NCBI GenBank assembly: GCA_002344525.1
Contig: DDTJ01000071.1
Location: 1-64,000, forward strand
Length of the DNA: 64,000 bases
Direction: 5' to 3'
Origin: Akkermansiaceae bacterium UBA2367
Lineage (GTDB): Bacteria > Verrucomicrobiota > Verrucomicrobiia > Verrucomicrobiales > DEV007
Positions 36,528 to 44,878 of the stretch are shown piece after piece (position 1 is the stretch's first letter; each line of letters opens with the position of its first letter). The translations under genes and the position numbers were made by a program. The notes below the pieces were generated by a model. That model saw nothing but the letters and a program-made list of their open reading frames with translations. It was not told the origin of the DNA and ran no database searches.

Positions 36528-37396
36528 AACAGGAGCTCCATCCCGTGCAGGTGGTCCTCTACGAGGGTCTCGGGGCCGAGCCGTGGGAGGGCGGACGCCG
36601 CCTCGCCGTGACCGCCTCCCTCCTCGACCAAGGCTACTCCGTCCTCCGCATCACCCCCGCAGCGGCGGAAACGGAGGGCTTGCGGACGACGGACGGGCAT
36701 CCCCTGATCGTCCTCGGGAGCTTCACCGGGCCGAAGCCGGAGATCGTCGACGACGGCGGACATCTCCGCGTCGCCACGCGCGACACCGCCGGGCTGGAAG
36801 CCGATGACATTCTCCACCTCGTCGCCACCGCCCGCGACGAACTCGGCGCCGACCTGAACCGCCCCGGCCAACCCGGCGCGTGGAAGCCCTGGTTCCCCGT
36901 GATCGACTACGACCGTTGCACGAACTGCATGCAATGCCTCAGCTTCTGCCTCTTCGACGTTTACGGCGTCGATGCCGACAAGCGCATCCAGGTGCAGAAC
37001 AACGACAACTGCAAGACGAACTGCCCCGCTTGCTCCCGCGTCTGCCCCGAGGTGGCGATCATGTTCCCCAAATACGTCTCCGGCCCCATCAACGGCGAGG
37101 AGGTGAAGCAGGAGGACGTCGCCCGCGAGAGCATGAAGATCGACATCTCCAGCCTCCTCGGCGGCGACATATACTCCAGCCTGCGGAACCGCAGCGAGAA
37201 GGCGAAGTCGCGTTTTTCCAAGGAGCGCAGCCCCGACAAGGCCCTCGACGAGCGCAAGCGCTGCCTCGTCCAGCTCCAGCAGTCCGGGATCATCCCCGCC
37301 GAGGTGCTCGCCGAGCTGGATCTTTCCTCCCTGCCGTCTCCCGAGGCAATCCAGCGCAAGGCCCGAGAGCTGACCGCCTTGCGGGAGGCTCGGTAG
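36524..37396 (+). CDS. 4Fe-4S ferredoxin-domain protein
   Basis: 290 residues. The first ~115 residues form an alpha/beta domain without cysteines (VQVVLYEGLGAEPWEGGRRLAVTASLLDQGYSVLRIT). A bis-[4Fe-4S] ferredoxin region follows at ~125-180: YDRCTNCMQCLSFCLFDVYGV, and then CKTNCPACSRVCPEVAIMFP, each with a CxxCxxC...C(P) set. The C-terminal ~110 residues are charged and helical. It is coupled by an ATGA overlap to the 118-residue Cys protein. Electron transfer is expected; partner enzyme and pathway are unknown. Confidence 0.8.
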   Translation: MKQELHPVQVVLYEGLGAEPWEGGRRLAVTASLLDQGYSVLRITPAAAETEGLRTTDGHPLIVLGSFTGPKPEIVDDGGHLRVATRDTAGLEADDILHLVATARDELGADLNRPGQPGAWKPWFPVIDYDRCTNCMQCLSFCLFDVYGVDADKRIQVQNNDNCKTNCPACSRVCPEVAIMFPKYVSGPINGEEVKQEDVARESMKIDISSLLGGDIYSSLRNRSEKAKSRFSKERSPDKALDERKRCLVQLQQSGIIPAEVLAELDLSSLPSPEAIQRKARELTALREAR

Positions 37397-37473
37397 GGGC
37401 GGCCCTCCTTGGGCTTTACGAATGCTCCATCCCAGCATGAATGATGGGTGGAGCGTGGAAAAACGCGACAGCG

Positions 37474-37549
37474 CCTGTAGCCGACCTCACTGAGGTCGGA
37501 CCGAATGTCCAAACGACGCCCGACCGAGGCCAGTGGCTTCGGCTACAGG
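37474..37549. repeat. Dispersed repeat family 3, palindrome
   Basis: Perfect 11-base outer arms CCTGTAGCCGA (37474-37484) and TCGGCTACAGG (37539-37549) enclose two smaller hairpins (GACCTCACTGAGGTC and CGAGGCCAGTGGCTTCGG). It fills the gap between the Fe-S gene and the convergent DUF1501 gene and could end transcription from either side. A related unit is at 43114. Confidence 0.75.
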
Positions 37550-37572
37550 GTTTCAAAACGGCCACCAAGCCC

Positions 37573-39051
37573 CTACGCCAGCAGCCCCTCCACCACCTTT
37601 GCCCCCTCCACGCCGACGAGGCGCTGCTCCAGCCCTTGGAAGGGATGGCTGAAGCGGTTCGCGTCGATGCCCATGCAGTGCAGGATCGTGGCGTTGAGGT
37701 CGTTCAGGTGGACGGGGTTCTCGACGACGTTGTAGCTGAAATCGTCGGTCTCGCCGTAGGTGATGCCGGATTTCACCCCTCCACCGGCCATCCACATGCA
37801 GAAGTTCTTCGGATGGTGGTCGCGACCGTAGTTCTCCTTCGTCAGGGCTCCCTGCGAATAGACGGTGCGGCCGAACTCGCCGCCGAAGACGACGAGGGTG
37901 TCTTCGAGCAGCCCGCGCCGCTTCAGGTCGGTGACGAGGGCGGCGGTGGGCTGGTCCACGTCGCGGCACTGGCCCTCGATCAGCTTGGGCAGGCTGTTGT
38001 GCTGGTCCCAGCCGCGGTGGAGGATCTGCACGGTGCGCACCCCACGCTCGACGAGACGCCGGGCCATGATGGCGCTGTGGGCGTAGCTGCCGGGCGTCCT
38101 CACGTCGGGGCCGTACATCGCGAGGGTGGCCTCGCTCTCGCCTTGCAGATCTGTCAGCTCGGGCACGCTCGCCTGCATGCGGAAGGCCATCTCGTATTGG
38201 GCGATGCGGGTCTGGGTCTCGGGATCGGCGAGACGCTCGAAATGGCGCTGGTTCAGCCGCCCGAGAGCGTCGAGCATGGTGCGGCGGTCGTCGCGGCTCA
38301 CGCCGGGAGGGTTCTTCACGAAGAGCACCGGATCGCCCGCGCCTCGCAGGGCGACGCCGTCGTATTTCGTGGGGAGGAAGCCGCTGCTCCACATCCGCGT
38401 GAAGAGGGCCTGGGCCTGGCTTTCCTTGGGGAAGGTCGGGGTGAAGACGACGAAGGCGGGCAGGTCGTCGCTCTCGCTGCCGAGTCCGTAGCTGATCCAC
38501 GAGCCGAGGCTGGGCTTGCCCGGGATCTCGGACCCGGTCATGACGAAGGTGCAGGCGGGATCGTGGTTGATGGCCTCGGTATGCACCGTCTTGACCATGG
38601 CGATGTCGTCGGCGATGCCCTGCATGTGGGGGACGAGCTCGCTCATCCACATGCCGCTCTGGCCGCATCGGGTGAAGGCGAACTTGCTCGGGGCCACTGG
38701 CAGGCGCGCCTGTCCGCTCGTCATCGTGGTGATGCGCTGGCCTTGGCGGATGGAGTCGGGAAGGTCGGTGTCGAAGAGCTTTTGGAGGCCGGGCTTGTAG
38801 TCGAAGAGGTCGAGCTGCGACGGCGCCCCGTTCATGTGCAGGTAGATGAGGCGTTTCGCCTTCGGCGCGAAATGGGGAAAGCCGGGCAGGGCCGGGTGGA
38901 CCGATCCCGCGTCGGAGGGCGCACCGCCCGAGGAACCGAAGGCGGGGCGTCCCGCGAGGGTGGCGAGGGCGAGCCCGCCCAGCTTCAAGCCCGCGCCCTC
39001 GAAGAAGCGGCGGCGCGTGAGGAGTTCGTGGTAGGCGATGGCGGGGTTCAT
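37573..39051 (-). CDS. DUF1501 protein, Tat-exported
   Basis: 492 residues with a twin-arginine leader (LLTRRRFFEGAGLKLGGLALATLAG) and the DUF1501 sulfatase-like fold: KRLIYLHMNGAPSQLDLFDYKP, AVKTVHTEAINHDPACTFVMTG, VVFGGEFGRT and DHHPKNFCMWMAGGGVK. In PVC bacteria this gene is normally directly downstream of a DUF1549/DUF1553 gene, forming a secreted cytochrome/hydrolase pair often linked to polysaccharide use. Here two unrelated small genes lie between them. Confidence 0.92.
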   Translation of the reverse strand: MNPAIAYHELLTRRRFFEGAGLKLGGLALATLAGRPAFGSSGGAPSDAGSVHPALPGFPHFAPKAKRLIYLHMNGAPSQLDLFDYKPGLQKLFDTDLPDSIRQGQRITTMTSGQARLPVAPSKFAFTRCGQSGMWMSELVPHMQGIADDIAMVKTVHTEAINHDPACTFVMTGSEIPGKPSLGSWISYGLGSESDDLPAFVVFTPTFPKESQAQALFTRMWSSGFLPTKYDGVALRGAGDPVLFVKNPPGVSRDDRRTMLDALGRLNQRHFERLADPETQTRIAQYEMAFRMQASVPELTDLQGESEATLAMYGPDVRTPGSYAHSAIMARRLVERGVRTVQILHRGWDQHNSLPKLIEGQCRDVDQPTAALVTDLKRRGLLEDTLVVFGGEFGRTVYSQGALTKENYGRDHHPKNFCMWMAGGGVKSGITYGETDDFSYNVVENPVHLNDLNATILHCMGIDANRFSHPFQGLEQRLVGVEGAKVVEGLLA

Positions 39052-39092
39052 TTAAAGAAGGCTAATTCAGGGAAGAAGGTCGTTCGGTCTTT

Positions 39093-39530
39093 TTAGCACT
39101 TGATTTGCCTTGCCGCTCCTGACCATCTGTAAAACGTCTTCAAGGACCCTCGTCCGAAGACCCGAGACACAATCCCTTGATTTTGTTTATTCACGTATTC
39201 CACATCTCGAAATCCTCCCGGCCCCTCATGCGCCCCCCAAAACTCGTACCGATCATTCAAGGTGGCATCTAATGCTTCAAATACGTCTTCGGCGATGCGC
39301 AACTCCTTCTCCTCTTGTGGGATGTCATCATAATTGTTGTAATGGGAATGGGTGAATCTGCCGAAAATTATTGTCACTTCGTCACCATCATCGTAAAGCT
39401 CAATGTCCCCAAAATCGGATGCCTCTGCCACGATTCGAAGGAATAAGCTATTGCCTTCCTTGATCTCGACCCGCTCCATTTTGTCCGAGATTCGTTTCTC
39501 AAGATAGTCTGTGACGACGTTCGCAAGCAT
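39093..39530 (-). CDS. Hypothetical protein, low GC
   Basis: 145 residues, acidic, with a beta-rich middle (IELYDDGDEVTIIFGRFTHSHYNNYD) and helices at the ends (VVTDYLEKRISDKME, LRIAEDVFEALDATL). No signal peptide or membrane helix. The base composition is clearly less GC-rich than that of the flanking large genes. It resembles the small acidic immunity or toxin-neutralising proteins in general character only; I do not recognise the family. It lies between the DUF1501 gene and the antitoxin-like gene, transcribed with them. Confidence 0.55.
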   Translation of the reverse strand: MLANVVTDYLEKRISDKMERVEIKEGNSLFLRIVAEASDFGDIELYDDGDEVTIIFGRFTHSHYNNYDDIPQEEKELRIAEDVFEALDATLNDRYEFWGAHEGPGGFRDVEYVNKQNQGIVSRVFGRGSLKTFYRWSGAARQIKC

Positions 39531-39547
39531 TCGATTTTTAAGCTAAG

Positions 39548-39775
39548 TCACACATCGCTCGGGAGACCATATTTCTTCCTCATCTCCTCGTACGTGATGA
39601 CAGCACTGGGATTGGCTTCGTATTCTTCCCAACGCTTTTTGAGCAGCTTCCCGATGGCTTCGTCCATCTCTGGATGAGGATGCGATCCCCATTCCTCCTC
39701 CCATAGCTCACAGGCCAGTTGGAGCCGCTCCTCGCGGGTCAGTTTGGCGATTTCGGGAATTCGTTCCGCTATCAT
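39548..39775 (-). CDS. Addiction-module component family antitoxin (TIGR02574-like)
   Basis: 75 residues from MIAERIPEIAKLT. The pattern LTREERLQLACELWEEEW, a middle acidic helix, KRWEEYEANPSAVITYEEMRKKYG matches the small helical 'addiction module component' proteins that usually precede a RelE/ParE toxin gene. The gene downstream (39093-39530) does not look like RelE, so the antitoxin seems orphaned or paired with a new partner. An in-frame ATG five codons upstream is also possible. Confidence 0.75.
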   Translation of the reverse strand: MIAERIPEIAKLTREERLQLACELWEEEWGSHPHPEMDEAIGKLLKKRWEEYEANPSAVITYEEMRKKYGLPSDV

Positions 39776-39806
39776 GAGACCAGTTTGCAACGATAGAAGT
39801 CCAGTT

Positions 39807-42800
39807 TCAATTCCTCACCACCACCTCATCCAGATTGAACAGCAGATTCGCCACCAGCGTGTAGGCCGCCAGCTCCGCCGGATCGAGCGCGACATCCGCT
39901 GAACTCTCCCCGTAGCCGATCAACTGCGCCGCCGCCGCTTTGTCCGACTCGTAGCGGTGGCGGTGCTGCGTCAGGGCATTGAGCACCGCTTCCGCCTCCT
40001 CCGGCTCGGGGAAACGCGCTGTCACCGCCCGCCACGCCCAGCGGACGCGCTCCTCGGGCGTGGCCCCGCCCTCCTTCAGGATGCGCTGGGCGAAGTGCCT
40101 CGCCGCCTCGACGTGCTGGATGTCGTTCATCAGTTGCAGGGCCTGCAGGGGCGTGTTGCTGCGCCCGCGCACGGCGCAGCTTTGCTCGCGGTTCGGCGCG
40201 TCGAAGGTGCTCAGGAAGGGCGGCGGCGCGGTGCGCTTGAGGAAAGTATAGAGGCTGCGCCGGTAGAGCGCCTCGCCGCTGTCGCGCTGGTAGTTGCGGG
40301 TGTTGCTGCCGCCGAAGCCAACGGGCTCCCAGATGTTCTCGGGCTGGTAGGGCTTCACCCCCTTGCCTCCGATCCGGTCCACGAGCAGGCCGCTCGTGAA
40401 CAGCACTTGGTCGCGCAGGACCTCGGCGTCGAGGCGGAAACGCGGGCCGCGGGCGAGGAGGCGGTTCTCGGGATCGCGCTGGCGCAGCGCGGGATCGGCC
40501 CCGGAATGCTGGCGGTAGGCGTGGCTCGTGACGATCCGCTTCACCAGTTTCTTCATGTCCCAGCCGTCTTCGACGAAAGTGACGGCGAGCCAGTCGAGCA
40601 GCTCGGGATGACTCGGCGGTTCGCCCTGCGAGCCGAAGTCCATGCTCGTCTTCACCAGCCCGATGCCGAAGAACTGCTGCCAGAAGCGGTTCACCGTGAC
40701 CCGCGCGGTCAGGGGATGCTCCCCGCTGACGAGCCAGTCGGCGAAGTCGAGCCGGTGGTAGTCGCGGTCGACGGGCTTGGTCGGCAAGGGAGGCAGGAAG
40801 GACGGCACGCCGCGCGGGACCTTTTCGCCGGGCTGGTCGTACTGGCCCCGCTCCATCACGAAGCTCTCGCGCGGCTGCGGCAGGTCGGCCATGACGAAGG
40901 TGAGCGGCGTGGCCTTCTCGATCCCATCCCGCTCCTGCACGTAGGGCGCCTTCTCGGCCTCCAGCGGGGCGAGGGCGTCGCGCGCCCCGGCGTAGAGGTT
41001 CGCCAGCCAGAAATCGTGGACGCCTTTCCGCTCCGCCTCGCTCCATTGCTCCGGCCTTTTCCCGCGCACGAGGTCGCGGAGGGCGTCGGGGAGGCGGTCG
41101 TTGCGCTTGCCTTGGTTCTGCTCCAGCCAGACCTTCCACGACCAGTCCGGGTCCTTCGCCGGATTCGTCTCCGCGCTGACGCCGAGGCGGTCCCAAGCGA
41201 CCGTGCCGCCGTATTGGGTGAAGGCGTAGCCGTCCACCTTCGTCCCCGCCTTCAGGCCGAGCTGGTCGGCGGGCACTTCGAGGCGCACCCACTCGCCCAC
41301 CTTCGGTAGCGGCCCCATCGCGACTTTCTCGATCGTGCCGAGCTTGCCGAAGGCGATCTTCTCCTCGGTTCCCCAGATGGCGCGGTGCTTCCATCCTCCG
41401 GTGTGGAACTGGATCATGATCGCCTCGGGCGGGTTCGCCGGGTCGAGGTAGGCGTGGACGAAGACCGTCCCCTTCGCCGGAACCGTGAAGCTGGCCCCGC
41501 CGCTCCAGAAATCCTGCGCCACCGAGGCGGCGGCGGTGCGGACAAGGGCGCGGTTGCCGCTGAAGACCGACCCCTGCCCTTTCACGTTCCAGCGCAGCGG
41601 CTCGCCCGAGGCCTGCGGCTTCGCTCCGGCGGGAAAGGCGTCCTCGAACCAGACCGTCTCCGTCCGCGTCACCGGAGGCGCGGGATCGAGGGTCGCGGGA
41701 TCGACGTAGTCCAGCGAGGCCACCACGGCAGCGAGACGCTGGTCCACCTCGCCGATCTTCGCGCCGAGTTCGGCGAGGCGCTTCTCGTCCTCCGGCGTCG
41801 TCAGCTTCAGGATCGGCGGGGTGTCGATCTTGTTCCCGTCCATGGCCGGATCGGCGGCGCTGTGGAAGAAGGCGTACATCGAATAGTAGTCCTTCGCCGA
41901 GATCGGGTCGAACTTGTGGTCGTGGCAGACCGCGCACCCGGCCGTGAGCCCCATCCAGACCTCCACCGCCGTGGTCGTGCGGTCCACGGCGTAGCGATAG
42001 ACCCACTCCTCGTTGATGCTGCCGCCCTCGCTCGTGGTCACGTTGCAGCGGTTGAAGCCCGAAGCGATGAGCTGCTCGCGGGTCGGCTCGGGGAGGAGAT
42101 CGCCCGCGAGCTGCCAGCGGGTGAAGTCGTCGAAGGGCAGGTTCGCGTTGAAGGCCCTCACCACCCAGTCGCGATAGGGCCACATGGATCGCTCGTTGTC
42201 GAGGTGCAGCCCGTGGGTGTCGGCGTAGCGGGCGAGGTCGAGCCAGTGGCGGGCCATGTGCTCGCCGTAGGTCGCGCGTCCGAGGAGGCCATCGACGAGC
42301 TTCCCGTAGGCGTCGGGCGAGGTGTCGGCGAGAAAGGCCTCGACCTCGGCGGGAGTCGGCGGCAATCCGGTCAGATCGAGGGTGACTCGGCGAATGAGTG
42401 TCTCCTTCGACGCCTCGCCAGCAGGTTCCAAGCCCTCCTTTTCCAACCGATTCCGTAAAAAGGCGTCGATGGGATGTTCGACCCCCGACACGGACGGGAC
42501 CATCGGTTTCTCCGGCACGACGAAGGACCAGTGCTGCTGGTATTCGGCCCCCTGCTCGATCCAGCGGCGGATCGTCTCCTTCTCCTCCGGCGTCAGAGCC
42601 TTGTGGAAATCGGACGGGGGCATCACCTCGTCCTTGTCGTCCGAGAGGATGCGCTGCCACGCTTCGCTCTTCGCGGGATCGCCCGGCACGATGGCCGCGT
42701 ATCCGCCGAGGTCGGCGACCGCTCCCTCGGGCGTGTCGAGGCGCAGGCCCGCTTTGCGCTCCTTCGCGTCGAAGCCGTGGCAGGCGAAGCAGGCGTTCGA

Positions 42801-42911
42801 GAGGATGGGCCGGATGTCGCGGTTGAATAAGGGCTTTTCCTGACCCGACGCCGGGGCCATGCCGACCGCGGCCAAGGCCAAAACGATCCATCCTAGTTTC
42901 GGGGTGTTCAT
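39807..42911 (-). CDS. DUF1549/DUF1553 protein with planctomycete cytochrome domain
   Basis: 1034 residues from MNTPKLGWIV. A signal peptide (to ASGQ) precedes a PSCyt1 haem domain with CFACHG (about residues 37-42) and the MPPSDFHKALT loop, then DUF1549 (TLIRRVTLDLTGLPPTPAEVEAFL; HMARHWLDLARYADTHG; CAVCHDHKFDPI, a second CxxCH near 300), a central concanavalin-like insert (about 400-560) and DUF1553 (LVSGEHPLTARVTVNRFWQQFFGIGLVKT; NREQSCAVRGRSNTPLQALQLMND). Such proteins are exported and partner DUF1501. The first ATG upstream (42959) gives no signal peptide. Confidence 0.93.
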   Translation of the reverse strand: MNTPKLGWIVLALAAVGMAPASGQEKPLFNRDIRPILSNACFACHGFDAKERKAGLRLDTPEGAVADLGGYAAIVPGDPAKSEAWQRILSDDKDEVMPPSDFHKALTPEEKETIRRWIEQGAEYQQHWSFVVPEKPMVPSVSGVEHPIDAFLRNRLEKEGLEPAGEASKETLIRRVTLDLTGLPPTPAEVEAFLADTSPDAYGKLVDGLLGRATYGEHMARHWLDLARYADTHGLHLDNERSMWPYRDWVVRAFNANLPFDDFTRWQLAGDLLPEPTREQLIASGFNRCNVTTSEGGSINEEWVYRYAVDRTTTAVEVWMGLTAGCAVCHDHKFDPISAKDYYSMYAFFHSAADPAMDGNKIDTPPILKLTTPEDEKRLAELGAKIGEVDQRLAAVVASLDYVDPATLDPAPPVTRTETVWFEDAFPAGAKPQASGEPLRWNVKGQGSVFSGNRALVRTAAASVAQDFWSGGASFTVPAKGTVFVHAYLDPANPPEAIMIQFHTGGWKHRAIWGTEEKIAFGKLGTIEKVAMGPLPKVGEWVRLEVPADQLGLKAGTKVDGYAFTQYGGTVAWDRLGVSAETNPAKDPDWSWKVWLEQNQGKRNDRLPDALRDLVRGKRPEQWSEAERKGVHDFWLANLYAGARDALAPLEAEKAPYVQERDGIEKATPLTFVMADLPQPRESFVMERGQYDQPGEKVPRGVPSFLPPLPTKPVDRDYHRLDFADWLVSGEHPLTARVTVNRFWQQFFGIGLVKTSMDFGSQGEPPSHPELLDWLAVTFVEDGWDMKKLVKRIVTSHAYRQHSGADPALRQRDPENRLLARGPRFRLDAEVLRDQVLFTSGLLVDRIGGKGVKPYQPENIWEPVGFGGSNTRNYQRDSGEALYRRSLYTFLKRTAPPPFLSTFDAPNREQSCAVRGRSNTPLQALQLMNDIQHVEAARHFAQRILKEGGATPEERVRWAWRAVTARFPEPEEAEAVLNALTQHRHRYESDKAAAAQLIGYGESSADVALDPAELAAYTLVANLLFNLDEVVVRN

Positions 42912-43021
42912 CGCGGACCGGAGAGGGTTGGATGCACGACCTGACCCTGTTCCGTGCAAGGGTAGCTCGAACTCCCTCGCCGGGACAATGCCGGGTTCGC
43001 GTAGTCCCCGCTTTGTTCAGG

Positions 43022-43108
43022 GGGATTTGGACCACGGATGACACGAATCACACGGATGGAATTCAAGAAAATCCGTGTTCATTTGTGTCCATCCGTGGTC
43101 CAAATCCC
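43022..43108. repeat. Dispersed repeat family 2, compact palindrome
   Basis: Perfect 19-base outer arms: GGGATTTGGACCACGGATG (43022-43040) and its reverse complement (43090-43108), with further partial pairing inside and only ~50 bases between. It has the same word set as the repeats that flank the nuclease-like gene at 30.7-31.4 kb and looks like the same element without cargo. Confidence 0.85.
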
Positions 43109-43113
43109 GAAGC

Positions 43114-43148
43114 CTTGTAGCCGAGGCCAATGGCCTCGGTCGAACGTC
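43114..43148. repeat. Dispersed repeat family 3, second copy
   Basis: Begins TTGTAGCCGAGGCCAATGG and contains a GAGGCCAATGGCCTC hairpin. It matches the words of the palindrome at 37474 (TGTAGCCGA, GAGGCCA-TGG). Confidence 0.6.
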
Positions 43149-43271
43149 TTGAGGACGCCCGTTCCGCGCCCGATGGACGCGGCGACAGACGCTGGCGCGT
43201 CCTCCGAAGTCTTTCCACGCTCCCGCCCATTCATTCTTACCAGAACAGATCAATAGTCACTTTTTCGTTTA

Positions 43272-43287
43272 CAATCGTGAACGATTG
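43272..43287. promoter_or_regulatory. Candidate BlaI-type operator upstream of blaI
   Basis: A perfect dyad CAATCGT-GA-ACGATTG lies 16 bases upstream of the blaI start codon, in the most AT-rich part of the gap. Its placement fits autorepression by the BlaI-family protein encoded just downstream. Assignment is by position and symmetry only. Confidence 0.55.
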
Positions 43288-43303
43288 ATTTACATCTGTC
43301 GTC

Positions 43304-43690
43304 ATGAGCAAGATCCCGCGAATCACCGATGCCGAATGGAAGATCATGGAAGCGGTGTGGGAGGACCCTCCGGTGACGGCGCAGCAGGTGCTCGATGCCG
43401 TGGGCCGGGATGAAGGCTGGAAGCCGCAGACGGTGAAGACGCTCCTCGGGCGCCTCGTCAAGAAGGGCGCCCTCACCTACGAGCCGGAGGCGAACCGCTA
43501 CCTCTATTCGCCCAGCTTCACTCGCGAGGCGGCGGTCTCGGCGGAGGCGGGGAGCTTCATCGAGCGCATCACGCGCGGGTCGGTCACGCCGCTGCTCGCG
43601 CATCTCGTGCGCAGCCGCAAACGGATGAGCGCGGAGGAGCTCGCCGCGCTGCGCAAACTGCTGGACGGAGAGGAGGGCGGACCCAAATGA
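43304..43690 (+). CDS. BlaI/MecI/CopY family transcriptional repressor
   Basis: 128 residues. The winged-helix domain is typical: RITDAEWKIMEAVWEDPPVTAQQVLDAV, then WKPQTVKTLLGRLVKKGALTYEPEANRYLYSP. The C-terminal part (about 75-128) is the dimerisation region that carries the proteolytic cleavage site in BlaI and MecI. The following M56 peptidase gene starts within its stop codon (ATGA), as in bla/mec-type sensor operons. A dyad upstream is a likely operator. The regulated signal here need not be a beta-lactam. Confidence 0.93.
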   Translation: MSKIPRITDAEWKIMEAVWEDPPVTAQQVLDAVGRDEGWKPQTVKTLLGRLVKKGALTYEPEANRYLYSPSFTREAAVSAEAGSFIERITRGSVTPLLAHLVRSRKRMSAEELAALRKLLDGEEGGPK

Positions 43691-44851
43691 GCACCTTGCA
43701 GGAAATCCTCCCCGCGATCCTGCTCGCCTCGCGGGACGCGGCGATTCTGGCCTTGGTCGTCGGGGCGGTACTGCTGCTGTTCCTGCGGCGCTTGCCGCCC
43801 GTGTGGCGGCATGGTCTCTGGATGCTTGTCGTGGTGCCCGCGCTGCCGGAAAAGCGCGTTTTCATGGCGGCATTGGCTGGCTCCGGCGGAGGAGAAAAAG
43901 GTCTATGGCGGGACGACCCTCTTCCCCGAGGGAGCCGACCGCTTCGGTCCTCGCCTTTTTCATGGAGTTCCGGTGGAAAGGACGGTGACCGCCGAGCCGT
44001 CCACAGCTGACGTCTGGATTGCCCCGCCACGGTGGACGCTTTCGACAATCCTCCCGCCGCTGTGGGCGACCGGGACGCTGGCCATGCTGACGATGCTGGC
44101 GCTCGGCTGGCTGCGGTTCCAGAGCCGCATCGCGAGATACGAGCGGAGACGGCATCCCCGGAAGCAGGACCTCGACGCCATGCTCGCCGCGCTTTGTGTG
44201 GAGCAGGGCATCGCCCGCGCGCCGGGACTGGTCGTGACCGACGCGGTGGACGGCCCCACCTTGACCGAATGGTGGCGTCCGCGCATCCTCCTGCCCGGCT
44301 CCGCCGTCGAGGGGCTGTCCGACGCGCAGTGGCGGATGGTGATGCTGCACGAACTCGGGCACCTGCGCCGCCGCGACGTGTTGGTGAGCTGGCTCCTCGG
44401 CGTGCTGCAGGCGGTCCATTGGTTCAACCCGGTCGTCTGGTGGGCCTTCCGGCGCATCCGGGTCGAGGCCGAGCGGGCCACGGACGAATGGGTGCTGCGG
44501 CGGCGCGGGATGAGTTCCCCTGTCGATTACGGCGAGACGCTGATCCGCCTGCTGGAGTCGGCCCCCTGCGGGCGCTACGCCGTGCCGGGTCTGGTCGGGG
44601 TGCTGGAAAGCCGCTTCAGCCTGCGCTCGCGCCTCGTCGCGATCCGCCGCTACCGGGGTGCCTCGCGCCCTTGGGTCGTCGCGGTCGCGGTGCTCGTCCT
44701 GCTGGGCATGGGCGTGGCCGGGTTGACGCAGCCTCCAGCGGGGAAAAAGAAGACGATGGATTCGACCAGTCCGATGGAGAAACCGGAACCGACCGCCGCC
44801 GGACTCGACCTCGGCGGGGCCTCCCAAGTCCAGCTCGCGGTGAAGGTCTGA
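43687..44851 (+). pseudogene. BlaR1-like M56 membrane metallopeptidase, frameshifted
   Basis: The frame begins with a membrane helix (AAILALVVGAVLLLFLRR) and LPPVWRHGLWMLVVVPALPE, then shifts at the AAAA run 43850-43853. Dropping one A restores PESAFSWRHWLAP and the rest of the peptidase: further membrane helices, LVVTDAVDGPTLTEWWRPRILLP, the zinc motif MLHELGHLRRRD, and WFNPVVWWAFRRIRVEAERATDEWVL. A last helix at about 44665-44730 follows. The frame then reads into SQVQLAVKV and hits TGA at 44849-44851. In BlaR1 homologues this peptidase inactivates BlaI. It could be a true pseudogene or a base error. Confidence 0.8.
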
Positions 44852-44878
44852 CGGGAGCACGCGGACCGGCCCGACGAG

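Larger units (their letters stand above)
42912..43303. other. Gene-free gap with two repeats and a BlaI-type operator
   Basis: This ~390-base gap separates divergent genes (DUF1553 leftwards, blaI rightwards). It holds a family 2 palindrome (43022-43108), a family 3 unit (43114-43148), about 100 bases in which I see nothing, and an AT-rich promoter-like stretch with a dyad just before blaI. Confidence 0.7.

Noticed and set aside
37440..39096. Long plus-strand frame opposite the DUF1501 gene
   Set aside because: Antisense shadow; the minus strand has a Tat leader and the DUF1501 motifs.
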